Positions 13,416 to 25,600 of a stretch of DNA of 64,000 bases are shown here, one piece after another. The translations under genes were made by a program, and so were the position numbers. The notes under the pieces were generated by a model. That model ran no database searches, had not been told where the DNA came from, and was given only the letters and a program-made list of their open reading frames with translations. Location of the stretch: contig JAQGDQ010000740.1 in assembly GCA_030141605.1 (NCBI GenBank), positions 7,501 through 71,500 on the forward strand. The letters run 5' to 3'. The DNA comes from Tubiluchus corallicola. Lineage: Eukaryota; Priapulida; Priapulimorpha; Priapulimorphida; Tubiluchidae. The stretch's first letter is position 1, and each line of letters starts with the position of its first letter.

Positions 13416-15486
13416 TATGAAATATGTACATACTTACATTTTACCGTATTTTTATTGTATTCTTAGATCTATTTATTCACTAGTTAGAGCTATTGACGCC
13501 TACAGTGAATTTATGTCTAGAATCTAGATGTATAAACAGTAGAACGAATGTCTATATACTGCAACCTAATAAAGCCAAAATGTAGATACGGTAAACTTAA
13601 CCCACAATTGCTAGGTTTGATTTATGTGTGTAACGTTTCATTGTTATTTATGTATTGTATTGCAATATGGACTGTTCTGAAGAAAAGAATTCAACAATCA
13701 CTCTCACTCAATTTCTTTGTCCCCTCTCTCTTCTTCCCCCGTGCTTCCCATTTACAAACTCCTCGTTTCTTTGTTAATCTTTGTCATGCTATGATGATAG
13801 ATCACCTATTTGTTTTTCATTTCTTCTTGACTGAGCGTGTTTTCAGTCAGCAAATCTATAAAAGTTGAGACTCTTTACAAAGCGCTAACGAAAAGATACA
13901 AAAAACGATGTGCGGGGAAACTGCGAAGATGATGAATAAATTCATTATAAAATTTACAAAGCGCAACAATAAGCAGCGGGGTGTGCAAAAGGGAAATGTT
14001 GATGTTGAGAAAAATATGAAATGTAAAAAGAACCAGTAGTTTATTATTTCTAAAGCCGATTTGAAATCTAAGGAAGAGAACGCGAGAAAATGCAAGTAGA
14101 TTTGGATAGGAAGTAGCCCCCAATTGAACCTATCGATACATGTGCAAGTTAAGTAGAGAAGCATTATCGTTGCTTATGTGTTGTTTGGGTGATACAGGGT
14201 GGGTCTTTTTGCATTTACAGCATTTTTCCCGAAAAATTGAGCTTGTCCACCCTGGTTTAATTAAAAATCTTAGAATTCTACTAAGCCGTGCGTACGGTGG
14301 TCATTCAAAACACTTGTCAGCGCCGAGTTTGTCAGTGTGCATGGCTCGTGTGGACACCAAAACTGATAGTAAAATTTGAATGTCATTTGAGTATGAAGCT
14401 GGTGTTGATTTCCTCAGCGTCGCTCATCATTCTCCAAATGATCAACCAGTGGTGATGCAGCTAAAAAAATGGGTCTGCTTACTGTGGGTACCAAGCTACG
14501 CACGTTCAGGAAAAACAACGAATTATTAACGAAAAACTTCTGCGTTTTATGTGTAAAAATTTCCGTGAATGACTGTATGAAGATGGAGACAGGCTTTTAT
14601 AGACTTGTACGGGGAAGTGTATATACTTGCACCCGTACTGAGGTGACTAAGATGCAAATCATGCAAAAGCTCAAGCTTTTTGCTTTATACAATGACAAAC
14701 TGCTCTTTCTGCATTGTGAAAATTTGTCCAGTAAGTTATCGAACATGCTTGGTGTCATCCGAATATAATTCTAAAAAGTACTTCGCGCTTTTCGTAGCTC
14801 AGTTACTGAAATATTTGATAATAACTCCCTTTGTTATCATTTTTGCCGCACAACTTTGTTTATATCCTTTATTTTTCCTTTGATTTTGTCATCCCTTTGC
14901 AGTACATGCTAAAAAGTTAAGGTCGTTTCTATACAAACAGTTATGGCGCTATTTCATCCCTTCTACAGTTATGTACAAAGCATATAGTACATATGTGTAT
15001 GTTCAGTGCTTTGAATGTTAATCTTTTGAAGGTGTTTTAGCTGCCATTGTTTTCATGGACCGTGTGTACTAGGCAGTTGATTTCAGGAAAAGTGGAGTTA
15101 ATTTCTTCTGGTGTGTTAATATGACACTACAGTTTCATCACATGGTTAAATTAGTTACTAACTTGCTGTAGATTTCGACATTTAATTTTTCTTTTCTCTC
15201 CTCTTTCGTTTTTGCTTGTAATCTGACCCACCATTTAAACCAGCGAATGATCCGTTTTTAAGCTGGTGCACGTTTTTTCTACTCAAACGGCTTCGCATCA
15301 TCAAGTGCGTCTTTTCCAAGTTCTCTTGTAACTGATGATTTTGCTTGAAGTCTTAGCGCTGTACTACGGAGGTCTGCTTGGGTCGATGTCTTTTACATAA
15401 TAATTGATGATGGTACGAGATGTGTGCACTTTCTGTATTAGTGGATTTTTGTGAAGTTAAACACAAAGTTTCTAAACATTCTTCTG
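13414..15486. other. Intergenic, no recognisable gene
   Basis: Several 60-106 codon frames but no motif, no splice-consistent neighbour and no known family. A short inverted repeat lies at about 14196-14260 (ACAGGGTGG against CCACCCTGGT), which could form a stem or be the remnant of an element. Confidence 0.45.
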
Positions 15487-15716
15487 CGTGTTAAAGTAAG
15501 CTATCGTAGCACGTTTCAGTCAACATTTTAGGCCTTTACTAATTATTGTGTTAAGGTGCAAGAATTAAACATTCATAACAGTGTAAGCGTAAGCATGCTA
15601 AAACTAGAGCATGAGTTTTTAACCATTGCATGTTAAAGTAAGTTACCCTAGCACGTTTCTGTCAACGTCTAGGCCTTTACTAATTATTATTATGTTAAGG
15701 TGTAAGAATTACACAG
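15487..15716. repeat. Two direct copies of an 85-90 bp sequence
   Basis: 15487-15571 and 15626-15713 match at most positions (GTTAAAGTAAG, TAGCACGTTTC, TAGGCCTTTACTAATTATT, GTTAAGGTG), with about 139 bp between starts. This is a diverged local tandem duplication. Confidence 0.85.
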
Positions 15717-16116
15717 AATAATGTTACTCAATAGAAGTGCGAACCCACGCCATGACATAAAGTCACTACCTCCTGGTAAAAATCTTTTTTATTTTGTGAC
15801 CTTGGTTTTATTGTGAATACAAAACACTGGTTAAGAAGATAAGATGCAGTTAAAAAAAATTGGCAATTAAACAATAAAAAAGTCAACTTATATTAATTTG
15901 TAGCACATTACTTTCGAATAAAAGAAAAACTGCAACAAATCGCTGAATACAGGTTTTCATACTTTATAATTGTGTATAACGTTTATAACACAAATTAGGA
16001 ATTATGCAAAATATAACATCAAAAAACTGCAAAAGTGAAGAAACATAAACAGTACAGAATATTGATGATAATATTCCTAAGATACCACAGAAATAACATA
16101 TTTATAAACAACTAAA

Positions 16117-16200
16117 TTGCGCCGACACGGGCTGTCATGGGATTCAAATTCAAGTCGCCTCAGTCACTCGGCTGACTGTGCTCACCCATCCACTCTCGAG
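16117..16200 (-). mobile_element. tRNA-derived SINE fragment
   Basis: Read on the minus strand there is an A-box-like CAGCCGAGTGACTGA and, about 20 nt on, a B-box-like TTTGAATCCC. These are pol III promoter elements of a Ser/Leu-type tRNA head. The spacing is shortened, so this is a degenerate SINE piece rather than a working tRNA. Confidence 0.5.
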
Positions 16201-16335
16201 ATCTGCACTCTTTCTGCTGATTAGGTACATTTGACTTTGTAGTACTGTATGCAATTGATCAAAATTCCATAAAAGGTAATGCATTGTGGCCGTTACCGGA
16301 GCAAATGAACAAGCCGTTAACGGAGCCAAATGAAC

Positions 16336-16700
16336 AAAAGTTAGTTATACTTTATAGTTATAGTTTATTTATTCCAAAAGTGAAGTACAACCGCGGCAAT
16401 ATCTTAGACAATGTAGAAATAACATGAGAAATACTCTTATCTAAGATATATCCTAATGATTAATGCAGCACAAATAATTATTAGCTCACATCAAATGAAC
16501 TTGTAAGGCCTGAGCCGAACAGACAATATGGTATAACTGAAGTGCATGAGGCGCAAGATAAAAGGAAGGAAAGCCTGAAAGGCAATGAGTGTGAAGATGT
16601 GGTAATAAAGTCGATGAAATAATGGAGAATGACAAGATGTAGGGATTAGCTTTACATTAAGATTTTAAGAAGGTTAAGAAGCCGTATGGCTTCTTACCAA
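16336..16700 (-). mobile_element. Probable 3' end of a LINE or SINE
   Basis: On the minus strand the sequence ends AATAAATAAACTATAACTAT at about 16340-16375, a typical 3' microsatellite tail of L2/CR1-type retrotransposons. The body upstream (to about 16700) has no coding frame, so only the 3' untranslated end would be present. A 22-bp direct duplication (CCGTTAACGGAGC-type) lies next to it at about 16295-16335. Confidence 0.4.
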
Positions 16701-17805
16701 CCAACAAAAGAGGCAACGTCAAAAGAGCTGGTAATCCGGGCACACTGAACAGGTGTCAAAATGAATTTACTTCTTCTTAGTTTTTCAATTTCTTTTTCTT
16801 CTTCTTCTTTAGCCGTCTACACTTACTGTCTTACTCTGGTTTTCTATTATATTTTCAATACTATCACGTTACACCGAATGATAAGCTTTAAAATAATTGC
16901 AAATGGTATATATTAGAGTTATGTTCTAATACGAAAGCTTTTTACCTTTTGTTATAGTTGAGAACAGTACGTTCACATCTCTTACACAAGCAAAAATCAG
17001 AATGCATGCAAGTAAACAAGGCCAGCCTCGGTACATAATCCATGCTTGAACTGCGGTTAATGCGCGTGTTTATAGATCGCAACTGTAATATTTGTAGCAT
17101 GAACCCAAGGCATAATATTGATTACAACACGTTTTTATCCCTAAGCCGCTTTAGATCTATAATCTTTTGTTACTTTATGAGCGAAAACGTAATTTAATAT
17201 TCACTTCTTAACATTATGTTGTCAGGTATATTAGAGTCAGTATGACGTATTACTGTAGCTGTAATTATAACAAGGCCTAATTAGTATACCGAATGAAGTA
17301 GCTTAGTGTTCACGACGTGTGTGTTTAGCTACGAAGTGTGCCTAGTTTAGTTAGAGTAGACCACTACCGGAAAAGACGCTTCTGGGTGGTAATCTACTGT
17401 TTTGAGATATGATGTAAAAAAAACCAAACGTGGCTATCCGTTGCTTGATATACCATTGAAACAAGACACAAAAGAATAAAGACAAAGAATATTCTTTGAC
17501 TAGAATCGTTCCTTTAGTTTAAGCAAAAATTTTGAACTTGCATGTATAAATCTTATTACATTTAATATTTTTAAATTTTTGTAATAGGTTTAATGTATGG
17601 CAGGCTGTTTGGTGCAGCAAATTGCTTTGTCGTACAAAAGTTCTAAAAAATTAAACAATTTAAATGGCTTTAACGATCATTCGACATAGTCTAAGGAGCT
17701 CAGTGGCTACAATTTTTCTTAAATAATAAATTTGATCTAAATAATAAATGAACACTATAAATTTAAATGCTTAACAAATGAACCTGGTGAAAACAAGAGC
17801 TTAAG
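16701..17805. other. Intergenic, nothing recognised
   Basis: A/T-rich sequence without useful open frames on either strand, apart from a short TTCTTC-rich patch at about 16790-16810. Confidence 0.5.
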
Positions 17806-17816
17806 CTCGATATGCA

Positions 17817-18080
17817 GGGCTGGATTACCCTATAGGCTAATATAGGCTACAGCCTAGGCTGCTAAAAGATTTTCAGATGTAATTTGTTTTTGAAAACTAA
17901 GTATAATATTTTAATATTTTGCATTGCTGACTAATTCATTTAACTTAAATAAAATTTCAACTTTAAAAAAGGAGGCCCAGGAATCTGAAAAAAGCTAAAA
18001 AAGTGGCCATTGTTTGTGGCCCCTTATTTGAGATAAAGAAGCCCTGTTAAGGAGGCCCTTAATTTCACTAGCCCCAAAAG
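17817..18080. mobile_element. Possible degraded hAT-type element end
   Basis: CAGGGCTGGATTACCCTATA at 17817 resembles the CAGGG-type ends of many hAT elements, and it is followed by GGC-rich words (TAGGCTAATATAGGC). I could not find a matching inverted right end, only GGGGCTAGTGAAATTAAGGG on the opposite strand near 18060-18080, so the call is tentative. Confidence 0.25.
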
Positions 18081-18124
18081 GTCATAATCTATTGTAGACA
18101 TAGAGCGTCTATCCTTTATTAGAG

Positions 18125-18635
18125 CGCACAACGGTTTCCTGTCTGCAGCTAAAATTTTCAATTCCTGTTATGCTATTGTTAGCTTTGGTCTCAGCTGTTG
18201 TAAATCTTTATTAATTCTTGATATTCAAGTTGTTTTTGTTTTCCTGAAGGTTGTTTAGTAGGTTTCAGTGCCTCGTTTAATGCTAATCTTACTGTTGTTG
18301 TTTCTGGCAGTCTTATTAAATGTCCTACCCATCTTAGCCTTCTGATTTTGATTTTAGTGCTCTAATGTTCTTCTTTGGTTCTGGTATAGAGCTGCTCATT
18401 TGAAAAGGTATATCGCCATTTTATTTTTAAGATTTTTCTGAGTAGACCTTCGTGATTCTGCTACCTGCGTTGCAATCAAGCCCCGTATTTCACTGATGTA
18501 CATGATTAAACTAGTTACATATGCATTGACGAGTCGCAGCCTTGTTTTGAGAGGTAGTTTCTTGTTGGGCAGAATTGATTTATTTTGAATAAAACCGTAC
18601 ATTGCCATTTGTTTCCTATTTTTTGGTATCCCTTC
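18125..18635 (-). pseudogene. LINE reverse-transcriptase C-terminal fragment
   Basis: On the minus strand the frame 18608-18396 reads FIQNKSILPNKKLPLKTRLR and continues LVNAYVTSLIMY. This is the conserved KLPLKTRLRL..AYV...LLY segment after the RT core of endonuclease/RT LINEs. Beyond a frame break comes RRLRWVGHLIRLPETTTVRL at about 18345-18280, then ALNEALKPTKQ, the typical C-terminal block of these proteins. The RT core and endonuclease are absent, so this is a broken 5'-truncated copy with frameshifts. It belongs to a different LINE group from the one at 814-4098. Confidence 0.75.
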
Positions 18636-18835
18636 TGTGATATCACCTCAATTTCCCTGAGCTTTATGTAATTTCCAGCGCAATTTCAGAATTTTGCAAG
18701 TAAAATTGAAGTGATTATTATTTCCGGCACTTATTCAGGAGCAGTAACTGATATCGATTACGCCCAGATTACAATCAGCTGAGTCTTAATACGGCTGATC
18801 GATCGTTAAACATCTTATTACGGGCGAAACTTTAA

Positions 18836-19015
18836 ATGTCAACGAGAAGGAAGGGAAATAACTTAAGCCTGAAAAGGTTTTTCGTGGTGTTATTTATTAT
18901 GCACGTTCCAATCGCGTTGATATTTGACAGGAACTATTTAATTTGGGATTTTGCAGTTAACGGATTAATTCGTCACGACGGAAAAATATGCGGAAGAACA
19001 TCCCAATGTAATGTA
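18836..19015 (+). other. Candidate first coding exon with a membrane anchor
   Basis: The frame starts MSTRRKGNNLSLKR, followed by a hydrophobic segment FFVVLFIMHVPIALIF (residues 15-30). It ends near GKICGRTSQCN just before a donor-like GTAAGC at 19013. A short basic N-terminus plus one hydrophobic helix is the shape of a type II (signal-anchor) membrane protein. No downstream exon with a matching phase was found in the window, so this is only a candidate. The peptide is not recognised. Confidence 0.25.
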
Positions 19016-19021
19016 AGCTAA

Positions 19022-20523
19022 CTTGATTATGCCTATGTCTACGTATAACACTTTATTGGTGACAGGGTCAGTAAGATAACATGCAATATTAATAAACATA
19101 TAAAATGAAATCTGCAGGACGATATGTATTTCAGCAGCGACGAGGGGCGACTTATTTCCAGTTGGAAATGATAAGAGGTTGTCCTTTTAGACATGTTTTC
19201 TTGGACGTGCAATTTAAACTGAAGGAAAACGAGTACAGCCATTTGTTGAAAGAAAACCTTTTATAGCTTTTCAATAACTTGTTCTATTTCAAAATCAGTA
19301 TGACTTCCCAATGCCTCGCGACTAATACAAACATTGTGTCCTGGATTTTGTATAAACAGCAAGCTGACGTGTGCACAATCATGCAAGATTCAGAGTACTG
19401 TGTCTAAGTAAATAGGTATTATACTCAAACTGCTGTGTTCTGAGATAGCGAATTCATTAATCAATGTAATGTAGAAGGGCAGACAGAGAAAGATCATTAA
19501 AAGCTTGATTTCCAGCTTTGGGGACATTGAGATTTGCTGTGAATACTAATTGATGCTGATAACAATTGGCGAACGGTGAAAAGGGATTGTCAAAAAGAGT
19601 GGGCGGAGGGCATTTCGGGAGAGGAGAGAAGGCGATAAAAATATACGGGGAATAGGGGAACGATGTTGCCCAGCGAAACTAAAGTAGTAGGTACTTTACG
19701 CTGCATGAAATAAAAGTACAGAAAGAGAAAGGAACTCAGAAAAGTACAGACGGACTTATAGCTTAAACCAACATGAGTGGTGAATATGCTTTGCTGGACG
19801 TAGAAGTCGTTCACTTTGCGAAGTAATACCTCAGTAATGACAAAATAATTTGGTGCTATGGCTTTCTTCTTGGGACTGCCAGAAGCCATGTCACTGAGTC
19901 ACCATCAGAGATCTTGCAAGCGGAATTATAACTGGACTATACTTTAAACAATATATCTTCTTTACCCATGGTCTAAAATACACAATTTTATAAACAATTT
20001 AGAAGTGTAAGTTAGTTATGTGAATATTCGAATAGCGCGCTATAATGCTTTCCATTGGCATCATCATCGTCGTCGTCGTCGTCGTCCTCTTCTAGTTCTT
20101 TTGATCGATTAACTGGCTTACACAGCTTGGCATTCTGCAAAGTAGGCCTGGTCAATGCATGACTGTAGCTGGACCAAAATGTAATTATTCAAGGATAACT
20201 CTAAACACGTGTTAAATACAGAACCAGATGAAGTGTCTCATGCAGCCATTATATTAGGAATCATATTAATCTTTCCTCGGCGAAGTAAATACGAAGGGAG
20301 TGGCAATATGTTAGAGTAGACGAAACTGCCAAGAAGCAGTTCTACTGGCGGCCATCCGTTCATTTACTAACCAGGCTCTGTGTTGTTTCGGCAACAATTA
20401 TTTCTCTCGCATTGTGTATTCGCCCGTTGCGTATTCCCTTTTTTAGTTCAGAAACTTGCGGTTTTACTGACCAGCTAAAACTTGTGCTATAATTCTTTTA
20501 TTGCGTCTAAATATTGAATAAAT
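19022..20523. other. Intergenic with a short CAT/CGT repeat
   Basis: No recognisable gene. A small pure trinucleotide repeat (CAT then CGT units) lies at 20058-20096. The 99-codon minus-strand frame at 19590-19889 has no recognisable motif. Confidence 0.45.
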
Positions 20524-20549
20524 TATCATCATCATCATCATCATCATCG

Positions 20550-20619
<70 letters not shown>

Positions 20620-20664
20620 CGTCATCATCATCATCATCATCATCATTATTACTATTATTATCAT
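20524..20664. repeat. Compound (ATC)n(AAC)n(ATC)n microsatellite
   Basis: About 140 bp of nearly pure trinucleotides: ATC units, then a block of about 13 AAC units, then ATC again and ATT/ACT. The poly-Met/poly-Leu minus-strand frame here is an artefact. Confidence 0.97.
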
Positions 20665-20924
20665 CTTCGCGACTACTTAGTAGAACCCAATAGTTTTGGA
20701 AACGCTTGTTTTCTTTTCGGGATTGAATAATTTAAGACAAATGCTGTCAGTTATGCGACTGAAGGCAATTAACAGTGGCGAGGTTCATGGCTGAGTAGAT
20801 AAACAGGGGGCGAGAGGATGCATATGTATCCGAAGGTAGCCAGAATACTTCTGATGGCTGCAGTAGTTTCTTGATCAGCTAGTTACCAATCATACCACAA
20901 ATCAAATCAAATCAAATCGTCCTG

Positions 20925-21170
20925 GGTTGGGTGACCGAGTGGTTTAGATTTCAGACTGCAACCACGCAGTCTTGAGATAGACACTCGCGGCTACCAACTC
21001 CATGGCATATACCCTACGTATTATTCGTTATTTGTATGTTTCGACCTTACTGTATTGTTGCATGTACTGTATGTCGCTAAATAGCCGTTAGTGCTAATGT
21101 TGTCTGCTAAATGAGCGACGGTAAATAAATCTTGTCTTTTTTTTTACTTTTCTTTTTTCTTTTTCAGTCT
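20925..21170 (+). mobile_element. tRNA(Ser/Leu)-derived SINE
   Basis: GGGTGACCGAGTGGTTTAGA at 20937 is a good A-box of a Ser/Leu-type tRNA, and a worn B-box-like GATAGACACTC follows about 40 nt later. The 3' part contains TGCTAAATGAGCGACGGTAA and ends in a T-rich tail at about 21137-21165. Total size is about 240 bp. The 3' domain resembles V-SINE-type tails, but that comparison is from memory and unverified. Confidence 0.55.
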
Positions 21171-22612
21171 GCCTTTCAGTCCTGAATTCCTGCTTGCGAA
21201 AATGCCGGAGAGTGTAAAATATTAAGTAAAACTAGTGCATGTAATGCGCCTAGCGAAATCGAAACAGAATGCTAATTTTAACGATCACACAGCGTCTTCA
21301 AATACTCAGCAGTATAAAAACTACGCCGACAATAAAAGTTTTCTGTAAACGCGTTTCAGTGTGCTTTGTGCATAACATTAACTTACTATCTCTAAAGTGC
21401 CGTGATAGTAATTAACCGAAAATATTGATTGCTAATAAAATAGCTAAATTAGGCCATAAAACAACTTTTTAGCGGGATTTATTATAAACTAATGAAGTTG
21501 TTAAATTCGCCCAGTTGCATCATTATTTTATTATGCCACACTGGTGTAGTTTTACGTGCAAAACTTACAGTCTAGACAGCACTGATTCCTTCAAGTTATT
21601 GTACTAGCAGATCTAATAGACTCAGTCTCGGTAATAAGGGACCAGTGGGCCTATATAAAAATACTAACAAAATCATCTCCCAAATCTTACATGGCTACAA
21701 CATTGTAATGTATGCCCTCATCCTTGCCATACACAACTGTACATTTTCAGCTCACCTGGACCTAGATTTCATCCGGCCCCAAAAAAATTTCCCCAAGGCC
21801 AATTCATGGGTAAATTTTTCTGGAATACTACATAACATACTGATTTATAAAAAACTAAAATCATTCGTGTTGCTATTAATTCCCACAAATCGGTGTGTTA
21901 GAGCTATTCCTGCCCGCCTATTGGAAGTTCTAATGTGTATTTAACATTAAACTGTGTAAATTAGTGTTCGGTGAAAACGTTTTGTAGCTGTGTTGTAAAT
22001 AATGTTCTTGTTACCCAGTACATATCTTAAAAGTCTTTAAATGATTCCCTACACATGTTTGTGCATCTGCGGATGAAACTTTGACAGCATCAAAACTCTT
22101 ACAAACAGAGTAACCCTCGAAAACTTTATCCATCAATGTAACAAAAGTTCTGCCAAATTTGTTACAAACGTTGTTCATATCATGAATAATTCTAAAATTT
22201 ACAAGTGAAAATATAAATACTAAAAAATCTATAAATTTGTATAACTAAGTCGTTTGTGATGGACACACATTATTAACATTGTTTTTTAAGCTGGTGAGGT
22301 AGTAGTTAATATCATACAAGATTACACAGATAAGAGACCCGAGGAAAAAATTGCATTTGTAGGAATTCTAGGAGTTCGCGGAGTAAAATTCTAAAAATTA
22401 ATTAAGAAAAAAGGTACTACAATGACTACAATCAAACTGCTGCCGGCGTTCATAAATTAAGAATCAGGGATCCTTCCACAAAATACTCCTATGATTGGAA
22501 TTTACTGAAGGTCCTTCAGAAATCGTCTTTGTCCTTGAGTCAACTAATCAATCAGCCAGCATTGATTTAAATGTCGTATCAGGCAATCACTTTTACATTT
22601 TTTTCAGAACCG
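21171..22612. other. Intergenic upstream of the ABM-like gene
   Basis: No recognisable protein. The 99-codon frame at 21645-21944 shows no family motif. A pyrimidine-rich acceptor-like site (TTTTTTTCAG) ends at 22608, just before the start codon of the next gene. Transcripts may therefore begin in an untranslated exon somewhere in this stretch. Confidence 0.4.
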
Positions 22613-25600
22613 ATGTCACGAAGTCGGGCCTCAACTTTGCAAATGGCAGACATTACAGCGGATATCAGTTCTGCACCTCAGACATTTCGAGTCTTCACTT
22701 TCATAGAAAACGATTCGCTCAATGGCTTCGGCTCGGTTACTGACGCCTGGAGACAGGTGTGTGGTGCTATTCAGAAGCACAAGGGCTTTCAAGATTGCGT
22801 GCTGCTCAAATGCGTGGAAAAGCAGGGCAACGGTAAGAACTTTACCTGCCTTTGAAAGCAAATAGGTCATAACTTTATTCAGCTTCTACTTTTGAATGAT
22901 TTTTTTCCTCTCTGCTTGCGATTGTCGTCGTATGCTCAAGAAACAGTATTGTCGCTGAAGGGCTAAGTAAAGAATTGGCGTTTCTGTTTTCCTTATACGC
23001 GCAGTCGATCATTAGTTGGTGTTTAATCCTTCAGATGTGTAGTAGCTCTATCTGCGGTTTATAAAACTTCCAGTTTATCACACTTGAAAATGTATTTCGG
23101 TTCAAATTGGTAAAATATTTTACGTTGAATTGTTTTTTTTAACTTCATTTTCCCAACCTTGATTAGTTTTCATATTTCTCTGATTTTTGTGGAGAGCGGG
23201 AACGAGCTCCATAAAGTTTAAAAAAACAGTTGCGAGTGAGTGAGATTTATTAATTTGGCTTGTAATCACCAACTTTGCCCAAGCCGGTGACGAGTTAAAA
23301 AAACAGCCAATTGGCTATCGCGTTCAGTTACACTAGTTACAACTTTATTTAAGATTAGATTTGATTATTCAACCCGAAGACAACATCAGCCTATTAAACA
23401 ATCAACAACACAAATTTGCCATTCAATGCAATTCTGCACTTACTTGTGCAAAATGAACTCAAAGTATAAAGAAAAAGAAAATATATAGGTGAAAATATGG
23501 TTGACTATTCAACATGTTGACTTATTAGGACAGCATTTTACTGATTGAATTTGCGTAGTTCACAAAACTTCTAATTTCTTCATCCTCTCAGCTTCCACTT
23601 CTCCAGTTCCCTTCCTCACCCCCACAAATGCGATTACCGTTCTGTTCAACGTATCACGAGCAAAATCTTCTGCTAATATTTCTATTAAAACAAAAATTTG
23701 TTTTGAAAAGAATTTTTCAGCTCCGGAAACGCTTCCCGGAATTTGTCTGGATTAATTTTATAATCTGGTTATCATTTCGCGTTAAGCTGCTCTGATAGCT
23801 TGTGTAAATTTGAGTGACGTAGAAGCCTATCAACATTTTAGACTAGTTGAATATTTTATGAGTGTTTATAGCCTATTTGTGATAACATTGCAAGCTCATA
23901 AATTTCATAGTTTTGAGAAGGCAGAGAGGCGTCTGTTTCTTATTAAGGGAAAGTGACTAAACTCGTTAACACTTTACAATCTAATTATTGACCGCACAAG
24001 TAGTGCATCTCAGAAAACCTCAAAAGGACAAACTTCGACCACAGTAGCAGCTAGTCTGGTAAGCAAATGGATGGGAGTCAAGATCGGCTAGAAAACTGCA
24101 GCTAGATAGCTTGATCTGACATACTGCCGTCTTTGGTTATTTTCTTACTGAGGGAGGATGTACACGCATGCGTCGAAACCCCGATTTACCATATTATCCT
24201 CTTATCTTGGAAAACAACCTTGATGATTAACTTTACTCCCAGTCCTGCCACAATAATTCCAATTTAGCGGCGGGCCTTCCGTTCAACGCCAGTTTGCAGC
24301 GTGGAGAACTACATAAAAATCAATAATTAACTGGTGAATGCCATTGTCTGTGACAGTCATCGTAAGGTTTAAAACTAAGATGATCATTACACATTATAAA
24401 TAATATAGCCAAATGTTCAATCAAGCGATTACCGCTAGTTTGCAACGTGCAATATATCCCAAGTGGTATATGTCATTATTTATTAAACTGCATATATTAG
24501 CCTTCTGTGGCAGAAACACGTGTAGCATAAAATCAGCGTTTTGCAATTCATTCAAAAGGTAGTCTTTTTGGATGTTTTATACTTTTTTTGACCTAACAAA
24601 TAGGTGCGGAAATGACTGAATTTCAGAGTTAGGAAAGCAGAACTGCATATAGACTTCACTAGTTGAATTAATACAATCATAATGACTTAAACATGCCTTT
24701 GAATGTGTAGACTATAAGTACGTATTACGCATTCACCCTTTTCCTTAACGTCTACTAACAAGTCATTCTACAATATTAGCGAAGTTGCTTGAAAAAAACT
24801 ATGTTCTTTATTGAATCCAGGTAATAAAGTAACAGGAAAAGTCATAAATCAAAAAAATCTCGGAAAAAAGTTTGAGGAAAAAAGAAATAACCCAACCCTA
24901 ATCCTAAGATACTGAACAAAACGTGATTTTTTTTCACTTCCATGCAACATGTAATCCCATCATTTGTAAATAGTGTTGTCAATATGTACAAGTCACTTAT
25001 TTCTAGTTAATAACTGACTTAAAATATTTTCTGTTATATTACTTTAATTGTTTATTGTACGTAAACAAATTGTGACTGACTTGAATATTTTTGTTGATTA
25101 CCTTACTCTCCTTCCTCGTCAAAATTGAGACTTTTTCTGTGATTTTTTTTTCCTGTAACTTTATTACCGACCACTTCGTGCAAGTTATCAAGCTTAGTTG
25201 TCAAGGTGACTGTCTTTTAAGCCTGTGAACTTAGGTTCCGATGAAAAACACAGTTTTGTAGAACTCACTTGACTAGAGAAGAGGGAATGCTCTAAAAAAT
25301 GAGACTACATTAAACATGAACCTTTCTGGGCACTACCATTAATTCATTATGAGCTTTTAAAACCTCCCAGCTTTCGCTTCATAGACTCCAGTCTGATGTT
25401 TGTCTTGACTTTCCTCTTGTGTATTTAAGTAAATCTGTACAATCTCAAGGTTTCCTAAACGTCTTAAGCAAGGATTTCATTTACTAACGCAACCAGAATC
25501 AGTTTAAATTTGACAAATTGCTTTCGAGCGGCGTGCCGCATTGAAAAGAATCTTTATCGATTCTGGCATATGGGTGAAGCCAACTGACAGAAATTGGACT

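Noticed and set aside
20464-20664. Minus-strand poly-Met/poly-Leu frame
   Set aside because: By-product of the ATC/AAC microsatellite.
22495-22743. Overlapping + strand frame beside exon 1 of the ABM-like gene, and the minus-strand frame 22631-22870
   Set aside because: Only the 22613-22832 frame splices in phase with the two downstream exons; the others are shadows.
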